A DNA stretch of 31,268 nucleotides from Haplomitrium mnioides. Lineage: Eukaryota; Marchantiophyta; Haplomitriopsida; Calobryales. The translations under genes were made by a program, and so were the position numbers. Each line of letters opens with the position of its first letter. The first letter of the stretch is position 1. The DNA lies in the NCBI GenBank assembly GCA_049999725.1, contig JBNGIS010034988.1:1-31268 (forward strand), read 5' to 3'. Below the pieces are notes generated by a model, which did no database searches, was not told the DNA's origin, and saw nothing but the letters and a program-made list of their open reading frames with translations. Of this stretch, positions 9,006 through 19,395 are shown one piece after another.

Positions 9006-9575
9006 ATGAGGGAGAGACCACAGAGGACAAGGAATATGACACAGAGTGGTTGGTGGAAGAGGAGTTTGAGGACGATGACACTTACTGGCTGAAACTGGTG
9101 AGTGACATGATAGAGGCAGACTTTTTGGGCAACACTGAAACCAAAGTGAACTAGTTGGAGACCTCTATCTTTGGGGTATGGGACACGAAGGAAGCTGGGT
9201 CAGGAGTGACAACCCTTAGCTCTAGACCTAACCTAAAAGGGGAGTCAGAGGCATCCACATCCACCCCTGAAATTAAGCTAAAAGGGGAGTCGACTACAGC
9301 TATCATCTTGAAGGAGGATGATCACCTAAGAGGGATAAGGGAGCATGACAAAAAGCTTGTTGTAGGCAGCCAAAGGCTTGCCCACTTGGAGTTAGATTGT
9401 GACTCCACGAATATGAACAAGGTGGAGGTCATCAGGGCGGAGCAATACCAAGAGGTAACGGTTCCCTGAGGGAGGACATTCCAACTTGGGTTCGCCCTAA
9501 ACAAAGGAGCTGAGAGATCCTTCATGCAAACCCTGGGGCATTTCAGTGACATATTTGCGAAAGGCCGCGACAGTA
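9006..9575 (+). pseudogene. Element A protease-RT connector
   Basis: Acidic, low-complexity coding sequence (rich in E, D and T) with stops at 9152-9154 and 9467-9469. It has no catalytic motif. It ends in sequence resembling the usual pre-RT segment (TLGHFSDIFA). Its length is similar to the acidic linker in element B at 18750-19010. Confidence 0.55.
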
Positions 9576-10800
9576 TAGAATGAACCCATGCTTCTCTTTG
9601 CTGGTTAAAGAGGAGGTGGATAAGCTCCTAGAGGTTGGTTCATATATCCTGTCCTGAACAGTGAATGGGTGTCCTCTCTGGTGGTAGTGCCAAAGAAGGC
9701 GGGCTTGGACGGGAAACCAAAGATCAAGGTTTGCCAAGACTTCCGCAAGTTGAATGCGGTAACCAAGAAGGACCACTACCCTCTACCTTTCATTGATGGT
9801 GTGCTGGACCTGGTGGCAAGCCAGGAGGTTTACAGTTTCATGGATGGGTACTCCGGATACAATCAGGTGTGGATACGGGAGGAGGACCAACTGAAAACCA
9901 CTTTCACAATGGAGTGGGGAGTGTTTGCCTTTTGGAGAATGCCATTTGGTCTCTGTAACGCCCCAGGTACATTCCAGAGGTTGATGATGAATATGTTTTA
10001 AGATTATCTCAGAAAGTTCCTAGAGATCTTCATAAACGACTTTGTGGTGTATGGCAAATTAAAAGATCATGAGGAGCACGTGCGACTTACCTTTCAGCGT
10101 TGCACAGAAACGGGGCTGCGGCTGCGCTTGGGAAAATGCTTCTTTGCAATAAGGGAAGGGATACTACTAGGGCATAGGGTCTCCAGCCAGGGAATTGTTG
10201 TGGACCAGGAAAAAGTGGCAGTATGGCTAGGTGTGGCATTTCCAATGTGCCTGGTGGAGGTGCAGGGATTTCTGGGCTGTGTGGGCTACTACCGGCGGTT
10301 CATCCCAAAATTTTCCCTAGTAGCCTACCACCTAACTGAGATGGTGAAGAGGGGTAGTGACTTTGAGCCAACCGAGCCTAGGAGATCTAGCTTTAATGAG
10401 CTCAAAAGGCAATTGGCCAACACACCCATCTTGGCACCCCCAAACTGGTCCAAAGAATTCCACATGATGGTGGATGTTTGAGGCTTCTGTGTGGGAGCAG
10501 TGCTGAGCCAGCTAGACGAGGAAGGGAGGGATCACCCGATCTACTTCGCCAGCAGACTCCTCTCAGTGGCAGAAAAAAAAATACTCACCTACCGATCATG
10601 AGGCATTGAGGATAATTTACTCACTGAAGAAATTCAAGCACTACCTGCTACACTACAAGGTAGTGTTCCACATTGATCATGATGCCCTGAAATACATGGT
10701 CAACAAGCCTAATCTGACTGGGAGAGTGGTGAGGTGGATGCTGTTACTCCAAGAGTTTGACTTCGAGGTGCAGATTAAGCCACGGAAGAAACACCAGAAT
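9576..10800 (+). pseudogene. pol: Element A reverse transcriptase and RNase H (broken)
   Basis: RT copies element RNA into DNA. Motifs in order are LLVKEEVDKLLEVGS (about 9594), EWVSSLVVVPKK, KVCQDFRKLNAVTKKDHYPL, FMDGYSGYNQV (first catalytic Asp), MPFGLCNAPGTFQRL, then EIFINDFVVYG. The last should contain two aspartates, and the first is Asn here (AAC, 10035-10037), so the site is dead. GYYRRFIPKF and ILAPPNWSKEFHMMVD lead into RNase H, which has HPIYFASRLLS, DHEALRIIYSLKKFKHYLL and HIDHDALKYMVNKP. Breaks are a frame change near 9655, TAA at 9999-10001, TGA at 10479-10481 and a one-base slip in the A-run near 10571-10579. Confidence 0.9.
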
Positions 10801-12149
10801 GCAGACTTCTTCTCGATGATTGAGGGGCAGCCGAGTGCAGAGGGAGTGGAGGACACTTTCTCGGATGAAGACCTATTCCACATAAAGGAAGGGAGACCCA
10901 CAGAGTACGGGGACATCATTGGGTTCCTCTTGACGGCAAGGATTCCCCTAGCGCGCACCCCAAAACAAGCAACAGTGTTTCTCAAAAAGGTGAAGCCCTT
11001 CCTCATGATCAAGGGAATGCTGCACCGACAAAGCATGGATGGGCAAATACACAGATGTTTGGAGAAAGACCAGTCCACGGTGGTGATGCGAGCAATACAC
11101 AAGGAAGAGGCCGGTGGTCATTTTGTGGCAGAAACCACCATCCAGAAGATTGTGGACGCTAAATATTGGTGGCCCACTCTGCATAGGGATTCCATTTCTT
11201 TGTAAAAAGGTGTGACGCCTGTCAACGGACTGGGAAACCGACAGCAACATACCACTATCCCCTAGTGTCAATCATTCCCTTGGCCCCATTCGAGAAGTGG
11301 GGAATTGACTTCATTGGGCCCACCACTCCGCCCACGAGGCGTGAGAACAGGTACATTCTGCTTTCCACTGACTACGCCACCAAGTGGGTGGAGGCTAGAG
11401 CAACCAGGAAGGACAATGCGCCGATGGTGGCTCGATTCCTCTACGAGCAGATCTTCACTCGATTTAGAGCACCACTGGAGTTGGTGAGTGACCAAAGCAC
11501 CCATTTTGTTAATCAGGTCATTGGTGAGCTCACATGAAGGTATCTAGTCAAGCACCGGAAGACCACAGCCTACCACCCTAAGACTAATTGGTTAACGGAG
11601 AGGGCCAACGAGATTATGGGCAAGATTCTGAACAAAATAGTGGCAGCCAATAAAGTGGACTAGGATCTAAAGCTGCTGATCGCCACCCATGCATATAACC
11701 TGGCCTGCAAGACCACTATGGGTCAGTGCCTTTACTTCCTGGTCTTTTGACAACACTCGATGGTCTTGGTCGAGTTTGAAGTCCCAACAACTCGAGTGGC
11801 ACTGGAAGAGAGAATGGTAGAGGGCCCGAGCCGAACAGAAAGGGTACATTAGCTGGAGGCCTTAGAAGAGATCAGGGCAGGGGCGCACGAGAGGCTAGAA
11901 CATCAGCAACAGCTGACCAAGAAGCAACATGACAAGAAGCTGCGACGAGTCGACTTCAAAGGTGGGGATCTGGTGTTGCTCTACGACAACAGGTTTTTGT
12001 ACTTTTCCAAGAAGCTACATACCTGGTGGATGGGGCCCTACCTGGTAAGAATGCTTCATGACAATGGGTCAGTAGAGTTGAGCATGGTGACAGGGGCACA
12101 CCTTCCCAATTGGGTCCATTACGACCGGCTCAAGCGGTATTACCACTAG
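10801..12149 (+). pseudogene. pol: Element A integrase (broken)
   Basis: Integrase inserts the DNA copy. The zinc-binding HHCC domain is seen as IHKEEAGGHFVAETTIQKI, KYWWPTLHRD and, after a frame change near 11200, RCDACQRTGKP. The catalytic core has GIDFIGP (first D), LVSDQSTHF (second D; the usual Gly is Ser) and NWLTERAN (E; the usual NG is NW). The C-terminal part includes LRRVDFKGGDLVLLYD, WWMGPYLV and HYDRLKRYY before TAG at 12147-12149. Other stops are at 11535-11537, 11661-11663, 11748-11750 and 11850-11852. No chromodomain follows, which argues against a chromovirus. Confidence 0.88.
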
Positions 12150-12156
12150 GAGGTTT

Positions 12157-12175
12157 AAGGTGGAGGGTGCCACCG
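12157..12175 (+). other. Polypurine tract and 3' LTR boundary zone of element A
   Basis: The purine run AAGGTGGAGGG (12157-12167) lies just after pol, where plus-strand DNA synthesis would be primed. The LTR start is uncertain. TGTATAG at 12176 is preferred because it mirrors the ATACA end. TGCCACC at 12168 and TGTTGG at 12187 are alternatives. The 5' copy of this boundary is outside the window. Confidence 0.45.
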
Positions 12176-12584
12176 TGTATAGCGGGTGTTGGAGTTTTTG
12201 TACATATGTATGATTAGAGTTGACATGTGTGGGCGTACCACTGTCCGGCAGGGGAGTGCGGGTGCTAGGTATAGGAGTTTGGTGTGGGGCGGGTTCGTTC
12301 GTGTCCTTGTGTTATGTGAGTGGTGCGTTGTGTGGTGGCCAGGTCGACTAAAAAGCATCTAGCAAGGAAGGTCGGAGCGGCAACTATGGAGGAGCCCAAG
12401 AAGGTCAGAAGGAGGAAGGGTGTTTGCGATGTCGCTACACAATTGAAAGGGGAGCTATATCAGCCGGGTGTGTTTGAGTTTTTTCATTTTTTTTGTGATT
12501 ACTGAGCTGCTAGCTTGGTTAAGTCCTACAGTTTGTATTAGTCATTTGTATTCCATTGTATTTTATTGTTTTATTGTCATTATT

Positions 12585-12640
12585 CCATCCTCCCCCTCTC
12601 TTCCCTCCCTCTCCTCTCCCTTCTCTTCTTTTCTGCTTTC
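12585..12640 (+). repeat. Pyrimidine-rich tract in element A LTR
   Basis: About 55 bases almost only C and T on the plus strand, in the left part of the 3' LTR. Function unknown. It has GA-repeat character on the other strand. Confidence 0.6.
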
Positions 12641-12989
12641 CCTAGTGGATGTCATGAATCATGCAAGGCAAGGAAGAGCCATGTGAAATCAAGAGGAGTC
12701 GGATGAGAATGCAAGCAAGTTGTGCAAACAGACTCGTAGGAAAGCAAAAGGGAAGCCAGGTGGGATGATCGAGAGCTGGGAAGGGAAATTCCAGCTCCAA
12801 TAAGGAAGGCAAGCAACTGGGAGGAGGGCCACATGCAACTAGGCAGATTGCAGATGGGGAAGCTAGCAGAACGCAAGCGGAATGAGCAGGAGATTGCATG
12901 GGAGCTTCAAATCCAGTGGGGGCACGAGGAGGCGAGGAGGAGGACAGTCATGATTCGTGCAGAGGGCCAGTGAGTGAGCGGGCTTGAAG

Positions 12990-13500
12990 CCACAGCAATG
13001 TGAAGAATTGCCCAGCAGCAACGAACAACTTACAAAAGAGGATGTCGCGCATGAAGCCAGATAGAGAGAAGGCAGCTGTGCGAATTCTAAGGACGAGGCT
13101 CTGTGGTGGGTCGCTCAGCTGAGAAGAAAAGGAAGCCCTTCGGAATCGGAAGTCGATTGCGAAAATCATACAAGAGGAGGAAGATCTTTGCGAGGAATCA
13201 GACCGAAGGAAGAAAGGTCCGAGGAACCCAAAAGACAGATCGGAACGTGGAGAGCTCTAGTTTAAAAGGTTCTGACTGGAGACCCGAAGTGGGGTTCCCA
13301 ATTAAAGGGGATCCGTTCCGAGGTGTCTGACGGGTCGTAAGGTAAGGCTTGAAGGGTGAAACGGGGATAAGTGAAGCGATGACTGATGGAAATGTGACTT
13401 GTCACCATTCTGCGATATAGAGGATTGTTGGGAAGAACAACTACAAGGCAAAGCGAGAAGGGCGAAGCAACGACTCATCATGATTTCGGAGTGACTGCGG
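12990..13500 (+). repeat. LTR block shared by elements A and B
   Basis: Read on the plus strand, this block matches the minus strand of element B's LTR at about 25200 down to 24380, in the same order and the same orientation relative to each element. The best segments are 13065-13170 against 25005-25110 (about 80% by eye), 13205-13255 against 24700-24750, and 13305-13490 against 24395-24590. The LTRs of A and B do not align obviously elsewhere. No gene is supported here. Confidence 0.75.
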
Positions 13501-13756
13501 GAGTTTGTGGAGCGCTGCGGAAATGTGGCATCCCTGGCGTGCTTCACGGGATTCAACGAGCGACATGGCATTTCCATGGAGTTTGCAGACCCTCAGCGGA
13601 GAGGTGGCGGGCCCCGTAGAGCTTAACGAGATTCAGCCTCCGTAAGTGGGGAGCCCGGTTAAGTGGGTTCCGAATCATCCTCTGATGTGAAGAGCTCGCT
13701 TAACAAGGAGCCGTTGCGAGGTCCAACCGGAGAAGCAAGGAAAGAGTGCCGAAAGG

Positions 13757-14315
13757 ACGATCTATCGACGGTCCGGCCAAAGGAAGATCAAAGAGTGGCG
13801 AAAAGGCAATCTATCGACAGTCCGACCAGAGGAGGATCAAAGAGTGGCGAAAAGACAATCTATCGATGGTCCGGCCAGAGGAAGATCAAAGAGTGGCAAA
13901 AAGGCAATCTATCAACGGCCCGACTAGAGGAAGATCAAAAAGTGGCAAAAAGGCAATCTATCGACGGTCTGGCCAGAGGAAGGTCAAAGAGTGGCAAAAA
14001 GGCAATCTATCGACGGTCCGACCAGAGGAAGATCAAAGAGTGGCAAAAAGGCAATCTATCGACGGTCCGGCCAGAGCAAGAGCAAAGCATGGCGAAAAGG
14101 CGATCTATTGACGGTCCGACCAGAGGAAGATCAAAGAGTGGCGAAAAGGCAATCTATCGACGGTTCGACGAGAGGAAGATCAAAGAGTGGCAAAATGGCA
14201 ATCTATCGATGGTCCGGCCAGAGGAAGAGCAAAGCCTGGCAAAAAGGAAATCTATCAACGGTCCGGCCAGAGGAAGAAGCAAGGACCGATCAGGCGAAAA
14301 GGTGATCTATTGCAG
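13757..14315 (+). repeat. 49-bp tandem repeat array, about 11 units
   Basis: The anchor TCTAT recurs at 13761, 13810, 13859, 13908, 13957, 14006, 14055, 14104, 14153, 14202 and 14251, exactly 49 bp apart. A twelfth, shifted by 6 bp, is at 14306. Units contain a purine-rich half (agaggaagatcaaagagtgg) and the string ctatcgacggtccg. Because 49 is not a multiple of three, the array is read in rotating frames and is largely stop-free in all of them. This produces overlapping frames, the longest 13663-14400 (245 codons), which are repeat artefacts and not known proteins. Confidence 0.95.
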
Positions 14316-14565
14316 ATCCGGAGATGACAAGGACGACAGTTTGAATGAGTACAAGGCGACGTTGAAAATTCGACAGAGGTTGAAGAGGAGTCCTTTATAG
14401 TTCCTATATCGAGCAATTTCACAAAAAGAGCTTCGGGCGCAAGTTGTTCTTATTGCGAACTTTTCGGCAAGAGGGCTTCAACGGCGACAATGGTACTGTT
14501 CTTACTCGGCAAGGGAAGGACTGTGCGGATGACGTGGCATCCATGGAAGAGAGGAGGAAGTCAAC

Positions 14566-14760
14566 GGGTCAACCACAAAACCCAGTCAAAGTGACGGTCC
14601 GCCTACCCCTTTGCGGGGCGGCATCGGACAGCGTGGCTGTGGATGACGTGGCATTCAGGGATGGTCTGAGGGGTCCTCCGGGTCAGAGCTGAGTCAATTG
14701 TGGAATCTAGTCAACGCGACGGTCAGACTACCCCTTTGCAAGGCGACGTCGGATGACGCG
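14566..14760 (+). repeat. Degenerate duplication of about 125 bp in element A LTR
   Basis: A segment with GTCAAAGTGACGGTCCG, then CTACCCCTTTGCGGGGCG and TCGGAC (about 14585-14632) recurs as GTCAACGCGACGGTCAG, CTACCCCTTTGCAAGGCG and TCGGAT (about 14711-14754). Related GATGACGTGGCAT strings lie at about 14527 and 14642. These are imperfect GC-rich repeats with no coding sense. Confidence 0.65.
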
Positions 14761-14782
14761 ACTCGGAAGAAAGTCAATTAGG

Positions 14783-14936
14783 ACACGTGGCGGCTTACGG
14801 GAGTCCGTGAGCGACTGCGGGGGTCCGTGAGCGGTTGCGGGAGTCCGTGGGCGACTGTGGAAACCTGGCGGCTTGCGGACGTCCATGGGTGACTGCGAAA
14901 ACGTGGTGGCTTGTGGGAGTCCATGGGCGACATCGG
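14783..14936 (+). repeat. Compound 20-bp and about 38-bp tandem repeats
   Basis: Three exact-length 20-bp units lie at 14801-14820, 14821-14840 and 14841-14860 (consensus GAGTCCGTGAGCGACTGCGG). They sit in longer units of about 37-39 bp starting near 14783, 14861 and 14898 that share GTGGCGGCTT and GTCCATGGGTGACTGCG-like strings. This looks like local slippage within the LTR. Confidence 0.75.
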
Positions 14937-15037
14937 AGGCATGGCAACGGGGAAACAGCCAAGGAAATTGTAGATCAGCTCGTGAGATACATTGGGTAGC
15001 CAATCTGCGGTGTTGATCTGCGAACCCAACACTCTTT

Positions 15038-16854
15038 GGGCAAATCCTTGAGGATTTCCTCGCGGAAAGACCTCTCCGACCACTAACTTTGGGTCTGCGC
15101 TCAACTTGCTGCTTCGGAGCGATCGAATCGGGGGCTACTACGGGTTTGCTAATGTAGGCCAGTGGCGAAGCAATCCCAAGTTGAGATTCTTCAAATGCGA
15201 GCATTGTGAATCAAGAGCAGAGTTCAGCGAACTCTATCGTCAGCCTTCTTCGAAGTTTTCCACCTCTGACCTTGAAGGCGTCAGAGATGACCGTTAAAAT
15301 CGGACGGGCCTCTGCCAAGTGTCACCTTGCCAAGAAGCGGTTGCTAATGAGAAAAACGACCAAGTCTAGCAAAGAAGAGAGGAGCCATCTTGATCAAGAA
15401 TTGCTGATAGGGTGACGCGCGCCTACAATGGGGGTATAGATGGGATTGCTACGACGTGTGGGGGATTGATGAAGATGCAAAATTGAGAAGGAAGACGCAG
15501 CGAGGGAGAGAGGAGAGCATTTCAAGACAGATTCACGTGAGGTGAGTGGACTCGTGCAGGGGGACCAGCGGAGGTGGAGGTGGACTGGAGGGGCGATGAG
15601 AATTGTTGAGCATGGAGCTCTAGAATCTCAAGCAATCTAGGTGGACTCATCATTGCAGACAAACTGGCATTTGGAGGTGTATCGCTACTTGAACCTGAAG
15701 GGAATTCTTTCGGTCTTGAATTCGAGGGAGGCTGCCAAGGGGGGATCTTGGGGTTGTCTTAGCATTGTTTGTGCAGGAGCATCAATCCTAGGGCCGCTTG
15801 GGGGCGTTTTTGGTCAAATTTCTCAAGTGGAGTCAAGAGAGGAGTGGCTGTGTTAGTGCCTGTGCACTGCCGAGAAGATCCATTCGAAACTCAAGGTGGA
15901 GTGGGTGGCCAGCAGTCGAAGGGATTGTCTTCCAGAGGTGGAAGTTAAAGAAATTCTCTTCTGAGTCTTAGGAAGTAAAATTAGGGCTTCTCGCGAGGGA
16001 AGTTGAAAAACTATCTGGATGAGAGTGCGTGGGTGAAGAATTTGAGGAAGACTGAAGTTGCTGATGGGAGTTGAAGGAAAGTTTGGAGAAAAGATTGATT
16101 CTTGAGACACATGAAGGCCTACAATGTTGGCAAGGCAAGGTGTATGTATAAGTGTATCTATGTGCATGTGTCTAGTTAGATTTGTGCTCTATTTGAAGTT
16201 CAGTGAAGTCCTTAGTATTTAGAGTATCTGCATTCCATTCGTCAAATCCTGAGGACACCTTGGGAAGGGGAAGTCATGACTAATAGCATTGTATTGTGAT
16301 ATTTGGATGGTGGGACTTGTTTCCCTTGTGTACACAAGGTGATTGGGTCCAGGTTCGGGCTCCTGAAGTATATTTTGGAATCGACTCAGTAGCGTATCCA
16401 TCCACCCGTTCATGCCCTTGAGAAGTGAATGTGAATGGGTAGGTATGCTACTAAAGCAATCATTGACCAGTGGCAAGGACTGTGAGACAAAGAGGAATCA
16501 CTCAAGGCCTCCAAGAGAGGATTTGCAAAGAGGCCATTGCATACAAGAACCAAATGCCATGTTCTATCCGCCTTTGTCTTCCAAGTGGTACTTTTCAGGG
16601 TTAAGGCCTGAAGAAGGGGTGCCACTTGCATCTCTAGGCATTGGAGGGAAGTGTGACGGTAGTTGTGTGCAGGCAGACATCATGCTTGGGTGTTGTTGGG
16701 TGTTGTAGAGACACTCTAGAGCTGGTAAGTAAGAGTTGGGGTCCATTTGGTGCAATGCCCCTCCCATAAAAGGTCCCGAAACACTAGTCAGCCCTTAAGT
16801 GGGTGTACATCGGTTGGAAAGGAGATAAGGCTCTAACCACAGGGCTGACATACA
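15038..16854 (+). repeat. 3' LTR segment duplicated at 1-271 and 4872-6445
   Basis: This is the uninterrupted copy of the long repeat and carries the single ACGGG at 15304-15308, which serves as the pre-insertion site for element C. Short open frames inside (15106-15297, 15641-15856, 16412-16708) have counterparts in the other copy only because the DNA is duplicated. The TATA box is degraded to CATAAAAGG at 16765-16773. Confidence 0.9.
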
Positions 16855-17284
16855 TTGTAGGCCACCAATAGCCTACCTCGTGAATCTTCTCCACCATATT
16901 GTGCATGGCATATTGTCCACCTACTTCATCATCATGCAATGCAGCGATCACCTTCTTAATTTCAATAGGGCCTAAACAACATCTCAAAATATCATCAGGT
17001 CCTTTCTTATATAACACTTCTTTATAGATTGTATACTGCGCCACCTTCTGGAAAAATACTGCCTCTTCTTTTTTATTCAATCTAGAAGGCAAAATAGAAC
17101 TTTCTAAATATAACCAAATCTCTTCGTACCAGGGGTTCTCCTCCCCTTCCTTCTCAATTGGGAATAGGTTCTCATATGGAAAATTATCATTCAGATCATC
17201 TATCTCAACTGGTCCTGGAATTTTGGACAGGAAATCTGCATTCTGATGTGACTTTTCTGGTCTTACGTCCACTTCAAAATCCAA
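16855..17284 (-). pseudogene. pol: Element B RNase H end and integrase N-terminus, cut by element A
   Basis: On the minus strand the frame begins MDFEVDVRPEKSHQNADFLS, the end of RNase H, and runs through an acidic linker to the integrase zinc-binding region: ALHDDEVGGQYAMHNMVEKI and GYWWPT. It then passes directly into element A's LTR end at 16854/16855. Where the family normally has a second His in GGH, this copy has GGQ. The catalytic core and C-terminus are missing and should lie left of element A, outside the window. A frame change at about 17283 separates it from the upstream RT. Confidence 0.88.
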
Positions 17285-18475
17285 ATTCCTGGAGTAGCAA
17301 CATCCATCTTGCTATCCTTCTAGACAAATCAGGTTTATTCACTAAATATTTCAGTGAATTATGATCCACATGAAACACAAAAGGATACCCTAACAGATAG
17401 TGTCTGAATTTTTTGACTGAAAATATCAGTCCCAACGCTTCTCTCTCTGTTACTGAATAATTTTTCTCTACTACAGTCAACTTCTGACTTGCATAATAAA
17501 TAGGATAGTCTTTCTTATCTTCATCTTTGTGACTTAATACACTGCCTATTGCAAAGGCAAAGACATCCACATAGACATGGAACTTTCTATCCCATCTTGG
17601 AGGTTTCAAAACGGGGGCTGTAATAAGTTTCTCTTTCAATGTATCAAAAGCTATCTTAGCCTTCTCTCCTCACTGAAAGATATTGTTTTTTTGCAACAGG
17701 TCGGTAATTGGAGAAGCTATCCAGAAGTAGTTTTCTATGAACCTTCTATAGTAGCCCGTGGCTCCTAAAAACTCTCTCACTTCCGTTACTGTTGTGGGCC
17801 TCATAATCTCCTTTATAATTTTCACTTTGTCCACATCTACAGCAATGCCATCCTTATAGACTCTATGTCCCAACAATAACCCTTCACTCATTGCAATAAA
17901 ACTCTTCTCAAGGTTCAATCCTAACTGACCTCATCTACATCTCTCAAAAGTCTTTCTCAGATGACTAGGATGATCCTCCTTTGATCCATATACACAAAAG
18001 TCATCCAAAAATATTTCTGTGAAATCCTTCAGATACGGTTTAAAAATCTGTGTCATTGCCCTCTGAAAAGTGGCTGGGGCATTACATAGCCCAAAGGGCA
18101 TCATATTATAAGCATATGTTCTCCAGTCTGTAATGAAGGTAGTTTTCGGTCTATCTTCAAGATGGATACTCACCTGGTTGTAGCCAGAGAATCCATCTAA
18201 AAATGTATAACATTCCGCTCCTGCCACCTGGTCTAAGATAGTGTCATTAAATGGTAAAGGATAAAAATCCTTTTTAGTGGCCTGATTTAATTTCCTAAAA
18301 TCCTGGCACACTCTAATTTTCTATTTTTCTTCATGACTATCACTATTGGCGACACCCATTCACTATAACGTATTGCATAAATAGAGTTTGCAACCAATAG
18401 TTTATCCAACTCTTCATTCACTAGCAAAGAATATTTGGGATTCAGGCGGTACTACCTCTGGCTAACAAGCACAGC
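17274..18475 (-). pseudogene. pol: Element B reverse transcriptase and RNase H
   Basis: Minus-strand motifs in order from the right are YRLNPKYSLLVNEELDKLL (about 18470-18410), EWVSPIVIVMKKN, CQDFRKLNQATKKDFYPLPF, FLDGFSGYNQVSI, MPFGLCNAPATFQRAM, EIFLDDFCVYG with both catalytic aspartates, GLLLGHRV, FLGATGYYRRFIENY, then RNase H with AIGSVLSH, PIYYASQKL, REALGLIFSVKKFRHYLLGY and HVDHNSLKYLVNKPDLSRR. Breaks are a frame change near 18312, a stop at about 17930, one at about 17669 and one at 17274. It is better preserved than the copy in element A. Confidence 0.92.
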
Positions 18476-18989
18476 TCCCTCCTCCAAATAAATTCTATGC
18501 TCATAGAGTTCAACAAGTATTCCCTTTAAATCTTTATAAGACCAGGCAAACACATCTTGAAACTTTGTCAAGAGAGCTTTATACACTTGTCTCTCTTCCT
18601 TATCCAGTTCATTATATGAAATAACATCTTTTTAGGATCCTTAAAACTCACTTGGATAACACCATATTGTTGTTCTCTCACCACATTATGCTTTGTGATC
18701 TGCTCCATAATCAGCTCAGGTACTTTCTCTCCTTCACTTGCAAATAATGCGAACATGTCCAAGTCGTCTCCTTTTTCATCACTGCATAAACTCCATTTAA
18801 TAAATTCTTCATCAGTCCAACCACAAAAAGTGGGACTACAGACACCCAGTTCCTCACAATACTCTTCAGCTAAGTGAGCAATTGGCGTATCGTCCTCTTG
18901 TAACCACAATTCTGGATTCTGATCAGCTTCCTCTTTTGACTCTGATAGAGACCCGTCATACTCTACCGACTGGTCCGAGGTGTACTCCT
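18476..18989 (-). pseudogene. Element B protease-RT connector
   Basis: Minus-strand coding sequence between protease and RT, acidic and hydrophilic, including WTDEEFIKWSLCSDEKGDD and a run like EQITKHNVVREQQYGVIQVS. No enzyme motif. A stop at 18568-18570 and a frame change before the RT break it. It corresponds in place to 9006-9575 of element A. Confidence 0.65.
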
Positions 18990-19395
18990 CTACTGTCCAA
19001 GTTTCTTCTTGATATGGAGGTTCTCCCCAAGATAGTTTTGCCTTGGGTTTAGTTCCAAACTGGATCTCTCTTTTTCCCCAATTTTCTACTACTTTGGCTT
19101 GATACAGCCAAGGCTGTCCCAATAACACAGGGTATGTTGATTTTGATTCATGGTTTATGATTGTATAATCCAAAACAAACTCTCTCCCTCCAATCACAGT
19201 CTTAACTCCTCTTAACACTCCTTCAGGAATCAGTCTTCTCTGATATGCCAATCTCAATACTTGAGGTGTTTTGTCAAGGTGACTGAATCCCAATGCTTAT
19301 ATGGTTTCCAACACCATAATATTTTTCCCTGATCCACCATCATGTGGTACATTTGTCACATTACATGCTTTTATTTGAATCTCCACTTTTGGAAC
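18990..19395 (-). pseudogene. pro: Element B aspartic protease
   Basis: The minus strand reads VPKVEIQIKACNVTNVPHDG with the active site DGGSGKNIM (GAT GGT GGA at 19333-19341), then a stop, then ALGFSHLDKTPQVLRLAY and the conserved YPVLLGQPWLYQAKVVENWG. The arrangement and the PWLYxAKVxxNWG motif match element A. The intact-looking frame 18568-19293 starts after the stop and lacks the active site, so it is not an active protease. Confidence 0.85.

Larger units (their letters stand above)
12176..16854 (+). mobile_element. Element A 3' LTR (about 4.7 kb)
   Basis: The right 1.8 kb (15038-16854) aligns with the 5' LTR parts at 1-271 and 4872-6445, with the same end GACATACA. Upstream there is no second protein-coding module between pol and this repeat, so the LTR probably starts just after pol. 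It holds a pyrimidine-rich tract, a block shared with the LTR of element B, a 49-bp tandem array and smaller GC-rich repeats, described separately. About 31 differences in the 271 aligned bases point to an old insertion. Confidence 0.75.

Noticed and set aside
6637-12149. Programmed stop readthrough or an alternative genetic code in gag-pol
   Set aside because: Stops are scattered, of all three types, mixed with frameshifts and a lost catalytic residue. Decay explains them better.
13757-14315. CRISPR-like array
   Set aside because: The units are directly adjacent 49-bp tandem copies with no unique spacers, in a plant retrotransposon.
13663-14400. 245-codon frame with a basic repeat, as a possible novel protein
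   Set aside because: It is a by-product of the 49-bp DNA repeat: all three frames are open because the period is not a multiple of three, and it lies inside an LTR with no start context or known domain.
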